Source: Ceratorhiza oryzae-sativae
Taxonomy: Eukaryota > Basidiomycota > Agaricomycetes > Cantharellales > Ceratobasidiaceae
Assembly (NCBI GenBank): GCA_030998015.1
Contig: JARWMV010000238.1
Location: forward strand, 496,001-560,000
Direction: 5' to 3'
DNA: 64,000 bases
The notes under the pieces are model-generated. The model did not search any database. It had not been told where the DNA came from and worked only from the letters and a program-made list of their open reading frames with translations. Within the stretch, counting starts at the first letter, position 1, and every line of letters begins with the position of its first letter. Positions 34,483 to 46,743 of this stretch are shown in pieces. The position numbers were made by a program, and so were the translations under genes.

Positions 34483-35288
34483 TCATCCTCGCCCGGTAAA
34501 GAACCGAACTGCTGCTCCCATATGGCCACCCGCTGTCCCTTCAATGTACTGTGCCCGAGATCCCCGGATAAGAATATCTATCGCGCGGCGCAAAAGGGGT
34601 AGGGGGATGTCCGTGAAGGCCGACGGAACGTCCGGATTTTGAATCTCGTAAAGCGTGAGGATCGTATTGAGTTGCCCGGTTTGGTTCGCCTAGAAGAACG
34701 TCATGTGGATGCCCCACTCAGAAACACGCGGACTTGCCCAATCATGCAATGCTTCCGCCCATTCCTCTGCCGTCTCCAATAAATAATCGCCGACCTCGTT
34801 TGGTTCGGTGGCTCAAAGTCTGCCGTCTTGTTAGCAACTAGCTTTGCCAGTATAGTCTCCAGATGTTTCTCCGTTAGTCCACCTGTCCTTGGATTCTTCG
34901 ATTAGTGCAGATCCTCGAGGGCAGACTCAACTCGCCTTACGGTTGATGCGAGGATTGATCAGAATCTCAGCCCAAGGCCCATCCTTTATGCCCGCATCCT
35001 CAGCACGCAAGACGAATAGATTCTTGAATCGCGCATAGCTAACGATAAGCTGGGACCAGACGGCAAACGAAGAGGCCTCGGTCGTGGGATTGGGTTGATG
35101 TCTGTTTACAGCCAGTGAGATATATCAGGGGGCGTGCAAGGGGTGGGCAAAGACCAACACAAATAACGCGTGATAAGAGTGAATGCTGGGTAGCGTGAAT
35201 CCTAGTTGGGAAATGTCAGGCTTCGATAGATACTTAGTGACAAGTCGTGCCAACCTGATGGTGTTTTGAATGGGCTGAGAGTCTGCAT
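34483..35288 (-). CDS. VPS25: ESCRT-II subunit Vps25
   Basis: Vps25 has two winged-helix domains and recruits ESCRT-III at endosomes. Start at 35288 gives MQTLSPFKTPS, spliced to GFTLPSIHSY (PPxF-type start in relatives). Then NPTTEASSFAVWSQLIVSYAR, NLFVLRAEDA, INPRIN; second domain GLTEKHLETILAKLVANKTADF, SAIIYWRR, EEWAEALHDW, TGQLNTILTLYEI, LPLLRRAIDIL and the end GAAVRFFTGRG, matching the family GVKFF ending. The YWRR-EEWAE join is out of frame by one missing base near 34770. The next intron (34690-34737) has a GC donor (GCAAGT). The exact splice after IHSY is uncertain. It is divergent with BRN1 over 129 bp. Confidence 0.85.
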
Positions 35289-35417
35289 GATTGGCGTGAA
35301 GGATGGACCGCACTGCGCTTAGTCAGCGCTGCTTACGCGATGCCTAGGGGTGCCGTCACGCATCCGTCCTGAACCCAACCACAACAACATTCAACGTGCC
35401 TAGACCGTCTGCACATC

Positions 35418-38355
35418 ATGCCTGCCCGTGTCAAAAGCGATAGCGACACCGAAATGGACGACAACGATGAGTACGAAGAAGTCCCATCCACCTCCAAGGG
35501 AAAAGGCAAAGCCGTCGCAGCTTCGAACAAGAACAAACGCCGGGTCAGCATGTTGAAGGACACAGAGGCACTGTCGCGGAGCGAGGCGTCGGTCGACTCG
35601 AGTGGCTTGACGGCAAACGATGATTTTAGCGAGAAGAGGCGGAGAAGGCAGAGTGCTGCACGGGCAGCTTTGCATCAGGCTGTCGAGGAGGATGGGGAAG
35701 CCTCGGCTGCGAGTGGCGGGGCCCAACGGACGCCAAAGAAGACCGCAGTTGCCAGAGCACACCAGCTGGACCGGGTCGACAATACTCCCTTGCCTGCTGT
35801 ACCGCTGGATGTTATGAGTAGTAATTTTGAGGAGTGGATGAAGATGGCGACGGATAATGTGGGTGACAAGTCTAATGTTGTCATTACCCTAACATTAAGG
35901 TTTTGGGTAGAAAATCAATGCCGCCAACTCGTGGAACTTTGCTCTGATCGACTATTTCTACGATATGTCCTTGCTCCGAAACACCCAAGACGGCTCTGTC
36001 AACTTTCAAAAAGCATCCTACACACTCGACGGATGCGTAAAAGTCTGGACGTCTCGCGTCGATAGTTGCAAAAATGACACGGGAAAGCTACTGAGCAACC
36101 TGACAAACGATACTCTGGACGAAGAGGACGAGGAGAGGCCTCAGGATGGGACGCAGACGGCGAAGAGGGCGGACGGACTCAGACCAAGAAGAAGCGGGTA
36201 CGTTTGAACAGGCCCAGGCGTTGCCGTTACTTATGTGACTCTAGACCCACAGAACTGAAAATACCCTGGCCAAGTCCGTTGAACAGCTCCAAGTCAAAAA
36301 GCTAGAGACAGAATGCACGCCAGATCCTCTGTTCAAGAAAACGTCGGCTGATTTCGATGAAGGAGGGGCTGGAGGCATGCTCATGAATCATCTGAGTGTT
36401 GATGCGCAGCTTCAGATTGTGTTTGATGCTAGCGAAACGCGATTATTGGATGAAGAAGACGCGGAAACGGAGGATGCTACGGTGTCCCTCACTGAGCTAC
36501 GAGGTATATATTCACTTTTGTCATTATATTCAATAGTACTAACATGACGCTGTCTAGCCAAGCTCCCCGCACTGGATTCGTTGGACCAATACACAATAAT
36601 GCCAACTCTAGACTTCCAATTCAATTCTGACGACAAAATCTGAATCTCGTGTTTTCCAATAGCATGCTCGCAAGTCGAAACACCCCGGATGAGCCAATAG
36701 ACCTTGGCAATGGAGATGGAAATGGGTGGCGCGGCGAAGGTCCGGTGGAAGACTTCTTCACGGGTGGGGAGGCGGTCGCAAACTTTGAGGATGACTTTCC
36801 TGGCGCCTCAGGCGGGGGCTTTGATGAAGATGGAGACGATGACGGCACAGGTGGCCGGAATGGATCACTTTGCCGCCAACAATGCCTCAGGGCCGAATCG
36901 CACAGGGCCATTGGAGCCATTCGACCCTCGGCGTGGGCGTGATGAACGCACGATCATCATGAGTATGACCGAGGATGCGACGGAGATGCTTGATTACTTT
37001 GATAGCACTGTGATGAAGAACTGGGCTGGACCACAGCACTGGAAAGTGAGACGGTTGATCCGCAAAGGTGAGTCAATCAGGGGTAGCGTGCGAATTGAGG
37101 CACTGATTTGATTACTGCGAATCGGCCTAGACGGCGACACGACCGGCAACACGACCACACGTTCGCGAAAGGACAAGACAGCTTTCATGATCGATTTCGA
37201 GGCGCCATCGGAGAACACCGCCAAAAAACTATTCGTACAGGGAGTCAAGTCTGCGCTCACGCTCCCAGCCGCCAAGGCCCCACAGGGGACCCGAAAGAAG
37301 GGAGGAAAGAATGCGAAGCCGGCCAAAAAGAATGATTATTTGTTGCCCAACGATATGCACTTTAGCAGTATGCAGCTACTGCGGCTGTTCATGAAGCCCA
37401 AATTTACTGTGAGTTGAGGGATTTAGGCTCGTTTATTCTCAGGCCCTTGACGCCATATTAGGTGAAAATGAGACGAACTAACGTGGATGATCCCCCTCGA
37501 GGTACTGCATTCAGTGACTTGGAAACTCTCACGTTACTAATTTGTTGACAGGAGATGATGATGAAGTGGATGAAAAGTTCTGGGCTCAAGCTGCAGCCGA
37601 GAACGCTGCTGGCCCAAATGGAGACGACACAGGCATGGGTTTCGATAGTTGGTTTCTCATGGTAGTAGGGCTGACTTTGAACTGATAGGTTTCAACCCCG
37701 CTCCATTCGCTACCCAATTCTTCAACGACGATGACGATGGAGATGACCCTCCTGGGTTCGACGATGGGGGAATGCCACTCGAGGGGACCGCAAATACAGA
37801 GGAAGAAGACCTAATTGCCGCAACCCAAGGCACCCTCAAACGTGTTCGACCAGAGCGTATCAACTACACGAAGCGTGCCAAACGGGTGGATGTACGAATG
37901 CTCAAGGACAACATCTGGAAAGGGCTCGGGATCGTTGTCCCTCATACAGTAGAAGATAGCGAAGTACGTCTGAAGTTGTGTATTTTTCTGCCCAGTCTAT
38001 TGACCAGCTATTTCAGGAAACACCCGCACCTTCTGAACCCGAAGCCGAGCTAACGGACCCGTCCGAGGCGCGAGAGTTTACAACCGTCATTTCTGGTCTA
38101 CAATCCCAGTATCCGAAGGAAAAGCTCGAAGAGATCAGCACAAGCTTCTGCTTTATCTGTTTGCTTCATCTGGCCAACGAGCGCGGGCTGAAGATCGAGG
38201 TTGGTGAGGGCCAACCCGCTGATCCATGGGCTGGGAAGGGCAACATGGTTGTAGATGATGATGATGCAGGGGCAGAGGAGGAAGACCTCAAGCGGATAGG
38301 AGAGCTCTCACGGCTTCAAGTGTTCCGAGATCCGAATGCACGTCCTGCTGCGTGA
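35418..38355 (+). CDS. BRN1: Condensin complex subunit 2 (kleisin, Barren)
   Basis: The kleisin of condensin I; its ends bridge SMC2 and SMC4. Seen in order: acidic/basic N-terminus with RRRRQSAARAALHQ; KINAANSWNFALIDYFYDMS (N-terminal SMC-binding region) and NFQKASYTLDGCVKVWTSRVDS; THRTENTLAKSVEQLQVKKLE; ECTPDPLFKKTSADFDEGGAGG; an acidic middle; DYLLPNDMHFSSMQLLRLFMKPKF; WKGLGIV; and the C-terminal winged helix KEKLEEISTSFCFICLLHLANE. Three one-base frame breaks occur near 36150, 36637 and 36844, each inside or next to a short base run. One intron near 37635 appears to use a GC donor. All conserved blocks are otherwise intact. Confidence 0.92.
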
Positions 38356-38990
38356 TCCTTTTGTTTCTTTGGCATGAGGGAACTGTATTCTGTCTGAGTG
38401 TTTGTACTAGCTCATATATTGGGATCTATATGTCTTTCTGGTTCTCTTATTCTGTATTTATCGACTGGGCATGACATCAAGTTCTTGAACAAACAACATG
38501 AGATACCGCTATTCCTAAACATCGACCTACGACAGGCACCCATACACTAACTAGAAATGCCCGCACACCGCGCACTGCAACAGGGTACGCATATAGCCTA
38601 TAGCTAGTGCTTACCCATGAATAGGACCAAGACACAACGTGAAGCGCTGTGGCGAATGTCTCCCTTATCAAACCGTGAGCATGTAGCCACTTCGGCAATG
38701 CAGTCCACCATTGAAAGAGTTTTGCCAGTGATATCAATATTCATGCGATACCCCAGGCAAGCCGCAGGATTCGCTATGTTTTTTTTCCCTAAAAGTCGAT
38801 TGATACGTCCCCCTTTGTTTTGGCTAAGCCGCTACGCAGAAAAGCTACCTGCTGGGGCCATTTACAGTTCGTGCGGAGCTCCAACACTCCAAAGAAATCG
38901 GAACGAAATGTTGGATGTGATAGAACGCACGGGTATGTACAAAACATTGCATTACATACGCATGTCTCTTCCTACTCCCCCACCTAGATC
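38356..38990. other. Convergent intergenic region
   Basis: A 635-bp region between the 3' ends of BRN1 (+) and PSD1 (-). Short open frames at 38477-38737 and 38617-38994 overlap on opposite strands and have no motif. No gene seen. Confidence 0.5.
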
Positions 38991-41246
38991 CTAAGCAAAC
39001 ACGTCCCCCATCTGCTGTCCAACCTTCACCTTCTCTCCGGGCTTGATGGTGAATCTGAACCCGCGGGGAGCCTCAAAGACCATTACAACTGTGCTCCCAA
39101 GCTTGAACCCGCCCATCTCTTGTCCACGCGTGAGTGGTTGGCCGCGGAGAAGCGCGCTCGCCTGGGTGTAGTGAGCCTCGATGAATGCGCCGGGCGGAGG
39201 GCGTCGGCGGAGGTTTGTTCGAAGATTCTGTGATAAAGAAAAGAGGGGTTGCGGCGATAGGGTGAGACCAGGTCGCAGTTTGGGGGTAAAGGGGTAGATG
39301 GTCAAAAGTGGGGTTAGGGGGTGGGGAAGCGTGGTCAGAAGTGCGAACACGAGTGTGAGCCTGGGTCAGACGACCAACCCACCTTGTCAAAGTTGACGAC
39401 GATTGAGCCGACGTTGGTCGCTCCAACTGGGATCATGCTGAAGAAACCATATTTCCAACGCCCGAGGAGTGCAACGCGCTCATTGAGAACAAACAAGTTG
39501 GCGATTCGTCGTGCAATCCATGGAGAAACGCTGAACAGCTCCCCTACGTTTTCAGGAGTTAAATAAAAGTAACCAATAGCAAAATGCCAAGAGACTGACC
39601 AACAAAATGGCGCCTTCGTTCGACAACCCACGCAGCCGGACTATGGAACCGATGATAATCGCCAGGTGCAAGGTAAACAACCGCAAAGAATAGCTCATTA
39701 CCCTCCTTGACCGCGCTCGTCGTTCGCTTCAGGGGAGGTAAACCACCAACGCCAAGTTCAGCAGCAACCGCGACCGTGTCTTTCTTTTCCCCCTGAACGC
39801 TGGCATCTTGGGGCTCACGTGGCTTCATTGCACGTACTTCCTCGGTCGTGGCATCCTCATCGGCGCTCTCATCCGCTCTCGGCGTGTCCTCCGATCGACC
39901 AAGGAGCTGATCCAGACTGTAGTCGATCCCGTTGACGGATGCAAACTCAGCATCAGAGGTGTGCGCGTGTGCAGGGTCGCGAGCCGGGAACGGAACCTGA
40001 ACCAGCTCGTTTGGAGGCGTGTGCGGTGGGGTCGGTAGCGCAGCGGGAGTCGGACTCGGAGAGCGTGAATTGGAACCTAGTAGTGCATCGAGCGAGTACG
40101 TCAACCCTTTGACTTGCTCAACTCGTCCATCGTGTGTAATCGACCCAAAGTGCAATACAGTCCCATCCGCCGGTGAAACCTACATCACAATCAATTTAAA
40201 TTTGACCCCACACTCAATCACGTGAAAAACGAGGAACAGCAGACACGTACCAACGCAGCATTGGCGATCGGTCGTACACCCTCTGCGAGCTCGCGGTAGA
40301 AGAACTCGCCGAGGGATGCGTATTTCGTCAAGTCGGGCTCGCGCAATTCCTCGAGGTTGCAGCCAAACATCCATGCATAGAGTTTGAAACCAACCGGGCG
40401 CATCCATACAGGCAATTCGAGCGTGTTGAGCGTTCCCCATAGCCGCGATAGCGAGCGCAGTGGTAGCGCAGCAAGGACGTGAACCTGAGAATGGATGATC
40501 CAGGGCGGTAGGGCCGAATGAATGGCGTTTACGCACCTGCCAAGGCCCTGACACTCGAACCGCATCCCCAGCACCAGTATATACTAGTCCAGGGTCGCTC
40601 ATTCCCGAATGCATCATGCCAGAGTAGTGTTGTCGCCGATAATGAATGACAGCAAGAAGGACTGCGCCAACACCCACGGGAAGCGGGTACCATTTTGTGG
40701 GTGTGTTTCGCCATGCGTCTCGCAGACGGTCTGAGCCCAGTGAGTGACGTACGAGTGAGCAAGAGAGTGAGATGCAGGTTGGCATAATAGATATGTGAGG
40801 GGTCGTGTGGTAGGGTATGGGCATAGATGCACAGCGGGATCCGAGCGATATACATAAACATAATCAGCGCCGCGTTGTACACACACCACATGGGATATAG
40901 GAGTGAGAAAACGTCACGAGGCGAGTCGATCGGTTCACCCGATAAGTCCATAAAAAAACGTGAGCGAAGAGTCAACACGAGGTGAACAAGATCGAGACGT
41001 ACGACGAAGTGGGGCTCGACGCGCTCCTTCATGCCTTGTCCCTCCATTCGCACCTGCTCCCGATGTTGAGTAACCACGGAGTTTTGCCACGTAGCTCGTC
41101 GCAGGGAACGCAGCATTTGGGCCTTCGCCGCCACTGATGACTTTGAGCGGCGGCCGCCGAGGTGCAGCGAGGAAGCGCAAGACGGGGGCGGCTCTGCGAG
41201 CGACTTTGGCGCGGGTGTTGCGAAAACCGGGAATTCGTAGCTTCAT
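38991..41246 (-). CDS. PSD1: Phosphatidylserine decarboxylase, mitochondrial type
   Basis: Makes phosphatidylethanolamine in the inner mitochondrial membrane. The start at 41246 gives a basic presequence ([20 protein letters not shown]). A membrane-near segment follows ([18 protein letters not shown]). The catalytic core has [34 protein letters not shown], the SPADG block, [16 protein letters not shown], and the self-cleavage site [16 protein letters not shown], where cleavage at G-S of LGST makes the pyruvoyl group. The inserted region after SPADG carries two similar motifs ([14 protein letters not shown] and [14 protein letters not shown]). A long intron (about 39229-39383) precedes the C-terminal exon. 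It is divergent with RIM2 over 192 bp. The exon structure near 40950-41150 is not fully resolved. Confidence 0.9.
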
Positions 41247-41438
41247 TTTTGAAGAGGGCCTCTAGAGGTGGCCGAAAAATGTAAAGTACAAGAAGGAAAA
41301 GGGGGAAACGTGAGCTGGTCGTCGGCCGGGGAGCTCAGCGGCGCACGTGAGAGTGTATTACATCACGACCCTGTTGATGCCATAAGCAAAACTTACACTA
41401 TCCCCGATCGACCATTCCAAAAATTAAACCGGCCCACA
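41247..41438. promoter_or_regulatory. 192-bp bidirectional promoter PSD1/RIM2
   Basis: The only sequence between two divergent start codons, both for mitochondrial inner-membrane proteins. A CACGTGA element lies near 41344. Co-regulation is plausible but not shown. Confidence 0.45.
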
Positions 41439-42739
41439 ATGACGACCCTCACCGCTGGAGCGAGCAGCACCAAGCCCCCGTCCCACTCGCTGTTGCCTGC
41501 CAAATCATGGAAGCACTTCGTTGCTGGCGGGTGAGTCACCGAGGACCCGAATTCCCGAATTTTTTGGTTGGATGACGCGCGGTGTAGTCTCGGCGGGATG
41601 TGTGGTGCGATCGTCACCGCTCCCCTCGATGTTGTCAAGACCCGATTGCAGAGCTCGCTGTACAAGGACGTACATCGAAGTGTGGGTACTGCTGGGGGCA
41701 AAGGCCCCGCTGCACGAGTAAGGAATTTGCTGTGGCATTTTGTAGAAACTGGGCATATACTTCGGTGTGTGGCCATCATATAGATCGACTGTTAGCTTGG
41801 ATTGAGAAGTTGTGTTTGATAGGGATATATACAAGTACGAAGGTGTCTCGGCTCTATTTAAAGGCCTTGGGCCAACGCTCGTTGGGGTTATCCCAGCAAG
41901 GAGCATTAATTTCTTCACATATGGCAATGGCAAACAAGTTATTGCCAACCACTTTAACGGAGGGCGCGAAGGCACGATGGTTCATCTTACCGCTGCTGCT
42001 TTCGCAGGTGACTCTTCCACATTTCTTGCCTTCGGCCTCGATGCTAACTCGACGACGATAGGTATCGTCACCTCGACATGTACGAACCCCATTTGGGTAG
42101 TCAAAACCCGGTTGCAACTTGCCGGAAATATCAGAATAGCAGAGCCTGCCATGACTCTAGCGACTAACACTGGTGCGCCTGTGGCGGCGCCTCGACTAGC
42201 CGGCGCATTCCACACCACCGTTGGTATAATTCGACACGAAGGCGTTCGAGGACTGTACAAGGGTCTTAGTGCATCATATCTTGGTGTTACCGAAGGAACA
42301 ATCCAATGGGTTCTTTATGAACGATTCAAAAAGATTGCACAGGGGAGCTCAACTTCTGACGAAGTTGGACGAACGGGAGGACAAGGAGGAGCCGGGGAAT
42401 GGCTAAGGATGTTGGCCGCCGCTGGGGGAGCCAAGATGACTGCGAGCCTGGTCTCGTATCCCCACGAAGTGATTAGGACACGGCTGAGGCAACCTGTCGA
42501 TCCTGTAACAGGGAAGCACAAGTATACAGGACTCTGGCAAACATTGAAGCTCGTCATTGCTGAAGAGGGTAAGTCCAAATCATCCGGCTTTTCTATGCTC
42601 TATTGGGCTGACTTGCGAATTAGGTGCACGACGGCTATATGGCGGGCTTTCGGCGCATCTAATGAGAGTGGTGCCGAACGCAGCAGTAATGTATAGCATC
42701 TACGAGGGAATTTTGAGGTGGGGCGAGGAATCGCGATAG
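41439..42739 (+). CDS. RIM2: Mitochondrial pyrimidine nucleotide carrier Rim2-like
   Basis: An SLC25 carrier with three repeats and signatures APLDVVKTRLQ, NPIWVVKTRLQ and YPHEVIRTRLR. The unusual W in the second signature (PIWVVKTRLQ) is typical of the Rim2/SLC25A33/36 group, which exchanges pyrimidine nucleotides and is linked to mitochondrial DNA upkeep. The start at 41439 gives MTTLTAGASSTKPPSH. The first intron (GTGAGT, about 41532-41588) splits AGG-LGG; more introns lie near 41750-41820, 42008-42060 and 42569-42624. The carrier sequence ends MYSIYEGILRWGEESR. Inner membrane location is inferred from the family. Confidence 0.9.
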
Positions 42740-45700
42740 AGATGAGAGCAGCTGGATCGACCGGATTTAATTTATGCTTCGTTGCCAGCTAGTGCACTGT
42801 AGCCCGAGCACTTCCCCATTAGACCCGATGTACGTGTATAATTATGAAACTCCCACTTCCCCAGTCACAAACACACTCTGGGGATGGTATTTACAAAAGG
42901 TTGCGTTGTAAATGTTAGGTTGTTCATGATTGCGAAGTGCTTGTTACCAGCCAATGTACCCTGCTTGTCGATTCAGAGGTATTATAGCCTATTTCATCTT
43001 GTTCACTCGTCTTAAAGTGAAGTCTGAAATGCCTTTCGATCGAAGCCTGACAAACATGCCTACGTTCTTGCTGCTTGGTTATTTATAGCGTCTTTCTACA
43101 TACGCCACCTGAGCATATATTCCATCCGATACCTCTGCCGTTTTATCTGGGTAAACCACACTGCCATATCAACCTTTTCCCTCTCATCTGAGTCCCAGCC
43201 ATAACCCCATGCGTCCCCAATATACTAGATGTAACTATTTGGATATAGTATCTCAGTTCGTGGTGTGAAACCTACCATTCATCATATCATTAGCGGCAGG
43301 TACGAGGGCCCAATGCCGCGTCTTTCTTGACAGAAGACGGTATACTCGCTATGCGGATACAATAGGCATACGCTGAAGTTAGACACCCACTTGGCACTAT
43401 TTTTTTTTCATTGATTTAGAATCTCGTCTGTTGGCACTATGTTAGTAAGCTTTTGCTCATTTCAATCAATAAGCCATTTGAGAAGGTGTGGTCATTATTT
43501 ATAAACTCAGAATTAAAAGAGATCAATGGAATAGGTAAAATATAGTAGAAATGATGACCATGCACTACACATAGGAGAGTCAAACGGCTCGGCTCCACCC
43601 TACTGGGTTCTGATCACTCTAGTGGTCAACACATGAATAATAATAGGTTGCCCTCACTTTCTATCGAATACGATACAATAGACAGAAACGGAGTAGCGTA
43701 GTTTGAATATTACAATAGGGTGACACCCCTTCCAAGCCAATCGTCACTCTGGCAGCCTCCTACTTGCGTAGGCAGACGCGCGACAATCCCGCTCGAGCAG
43801 GCCACTCGAGGAGGCTTCTGTACCCCATGCGTGCTTTCCCGATGAACTCAACCGGTCGTCACGAATCACTTCAGCGCAGCCCGCCTTTCGACAGACGCAT
43901 GATCTAACGCTCGGCCCGGTCGTTACATCGGGCTCCCGCTCGGCGTCAACCAACCGCCCGACCATATACACTAGCCACGGTGGACTCGAGCTGCTGGGCA
44001 CACCAATTGCCTCTCAGCATCGCTCGAGCTCGTGTCTGGTACGGTCTTGATGGAATGGTGGTGGCCAACGTTTTGCCCAAGTCAAATCGCCAGTCCGAGC
44101 TGCATACCGCGAAGGAAGTTGTGCCAAGACTGGCACAACGCATGATGAGCCAGCCCAGAGACTGGGGACCGAGTTGAAGGCGAGCGGTACACATGTATAA
44201 AAGGCTGAAGCTTCGGAAGATTCAGAAGCACGTAGAATAGAAGGTGAGGTTGGACATACTGGTCGGAGAGAGGGAACCGCAGATGTACGAGTTGGAAAAG
44301 CACAGACGAGATACGGTCCAGAGAAACAGAAAAAACAACAAAAAATAGCCGAAGGCGACAAGCAAATATAAGGTCATGAGAGAGCTATTTTTGATTTATT
44401 TTCCTTTTTCTTGACTGGGTTTGGTTCTTCAAGGCCTGTTTGAGCGGAGCTGAAAGAGGTATTTCAATCGGCATTGCCACTGTTGAATCAAGAACATACC
44501 AGAGTATAAGCGTGTTGGCCGTCGACGGGACGACCGCATCCAATAACTGTTAGATGCTCGGTAGGGATAGCGTAGCCGTATAGGCAACAAGACTAGAATT
44601 TCTGTACAGGTTAGCCCGTGAACACAGTAAATAATGAGCCGCGAGATGCTCACGATGATCCAGTAGGCCAGAGTGAGAGGTGCATTCGAGTCCCAGCCAT
44701 TGCCGCCATGCGCGATCCAAGGATACACTCCCTACTGGTGCCCGGCGAGCATGGTGGCCTATAGACCGGTGGCGGAATCCCGCGGTCAAATCCAGCAGTG
44801 ATGTGTAGCTAGCCCAGAGCACCGAAATATGGAAAGCCCATCTGCTTTGTCCATATCAACGAATTTAGGGGTGGTGGAATTGTTGTACTCGCCATGAGTC
44901 CATGGGACATAAGGTGGGGATGCGGTAGTGGACGGGTAGCGAGGGAGGGAGATGACCTTTTTTATACCCCCGCCCCCGCCCTACCGCGTGAAGGGCTTGT
45001 ATAAATTCGAATTTTCTGCGCTTGTGGGCCCGTGAGGGTCGGCTGGTGTCCCCTATACAGTATTTGGGCCCACCCACCTCCCCTATCGGTCCAAGCACAC
45101 TCATTTTTGGATTCCTGAGCACGTATGTGCCGATCCGTCATTTCTTGGTCATCCCAGGAGCGGTTGCATGTGTCCGCACTACGCATCCATTGAGTGCATC
45201 GTCCACAGCATTCAGTGTCGGAGACTGCGTGTACCTATTTGCACCTATTTTCCTGGTCCCAAAACGTCCGAAATTCGCGATCCCGGCACGCATACATCTC
45301 ACTTCGAGGCAACTAGATCCCGCATGCATAACGTAATTTTTTTTACAAATGGGTCGAGGGATACGAATTCGTAGTACGGCTCGATGCTTAGCAGCAGCCT
45401 GTAGCCAAACATCGAGCAAAAGGCAAAGTATCGACCTGATATAGGTTGTATGTTCATGTTGATCCCAATTGCGTTCATATTCTCTCGCGTAAACCTCCAG
45501 CCTATTTGCCATAGGGGCCCGCACTATATAAACGTAATTGAACTCTCATTAGTATTCCATGAGGGCTAACAGTACTTTTAAAGTTGTAATCTTACTCTAC
45601 CTAAGTTCGTGGTCATCATGAACCCCTGATTCCTAACCTTACCTGGACTCCGGATTCCCCCCTTCGAGTGTACCTTGTTGGTAGTCAAGTGCTTGGGTCA

Positions 45701-46743
45701 GGGCATCAATCTCCTTAGCGCGATGCTCGGGTCGACCCCGACACGTCAGCTGGAGTCAGTACTTGTTGAATGTCATTTCTTGACGACTCGGATTGTGGCG
45801 GGTCCTGCCCAAGGCTGAGCGTGCCTTGTGGATGAGCTCAAGCATAGGGTCAGGCGGGCGGTCCTGGGGTCAGTTGCTTACAGATCAAGCTCGGCTGTGA
45901 AGATCGTTGGGCTATGTTGCTACGATCACTGAATGTAGGTCGTCCGCCATTAATTTTTTATAAGAAAGGCCGACCTCGGCAATAGAAGCATTCCAGACTT
46001 CTAATCAGTTTCCACATATTCTAAATCACTCTTGTGTCCATGTTTTTGTCTTGTTTGGCGCTCGTTGCATGCTGGAGCCAGAGCCAAGAGTCGGCTGATG
46101 ATACCTGCATAACTCATTGGATTTGAAACATAGCCGTTGTGCATTCTTCTGTCAATCCGTTTGCATAAATGCCAAAACACGCACGGCTTAGAAAATTCTG
46201 TGTTTACATAGTTCTCACAAGTTTGAGCAAAAAGACTCTTGGAGGTTGCGGTATTGGCTTAGTCACCTCACAAGTTCCATTCTTCTAATGAAATTTACCA
46301 TTAGCCTAGTTTTTCCATGTTTTTTTTTTTTAAATATAGAGTAAATCTTCAAGCCTGTTTAATCACCTAAAACGCTGCCGCTTACGGCTGATTGTGTGTT
46401 AGATCCTGCTCGATGTGGCTCGTGTCATGGCTGGGCTCTGGTTCACCGCCTGAACCGGGTCTTGGTTGTTTGCGCCTCGTTTTGAACTCTTACACCTTGG
46501 AGTAATGACCCCGCAAATTAGTTAACTACGTTGAACATCGGCATTCTTGGCCGTGAGCCCGAACCAAGCGATCTGCCTGAGAGCTTCATGACACCAAGCG
46601 GCCGATCGAGTTGACGACTAAACATGCGTACACAAAGCTCGCCATCCAGTGAGAATTGTTCAATTCGGAAATGATATCCGAATTCGCTAAATTGTATATA
46701 GGGATTGACCGAGCCTATCCTCCCCACAAACCGTCTCCCCCTA
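42740..46743. other. 4-kb region without a supportable gene
   Basis: The longest empty stretch in the window, between RIM2 and MET5, both on the plus strand. AT-rich parts (42.9-43.7 kb, 45.9-46.4 kb, including a T-run at 46320-46331) alternate with mixed sequence. Short open frames at 43744-44361 and 44429-44822 (-) and 45138-45524 (-) show no known motif and no clean splice pattern. I see no terminal repeats, tRNA or clear transposon protein. It could hold a decayed gene, a non-coding RNA or species-specific short genes. Confidence 0.45.

Noticed and set aside
34190..34642. Plus-strand open frame of 150 codons
   Set aside because: It runs antisense over the conserved 3' exon of VPS25 and shows no motif.
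44429..44822. Minus-strand frames with GNGWDSNAPLTLAYW, reminiscent of a secreted protein
   Set aside because: Frames are broken, there is no signal peptide or clean splice path, and no family could be named.
45138..45524. Minus-strand open frame of 128 codons
   Set aside because: No motif, and composition is like the surrounding non-coding DNA.
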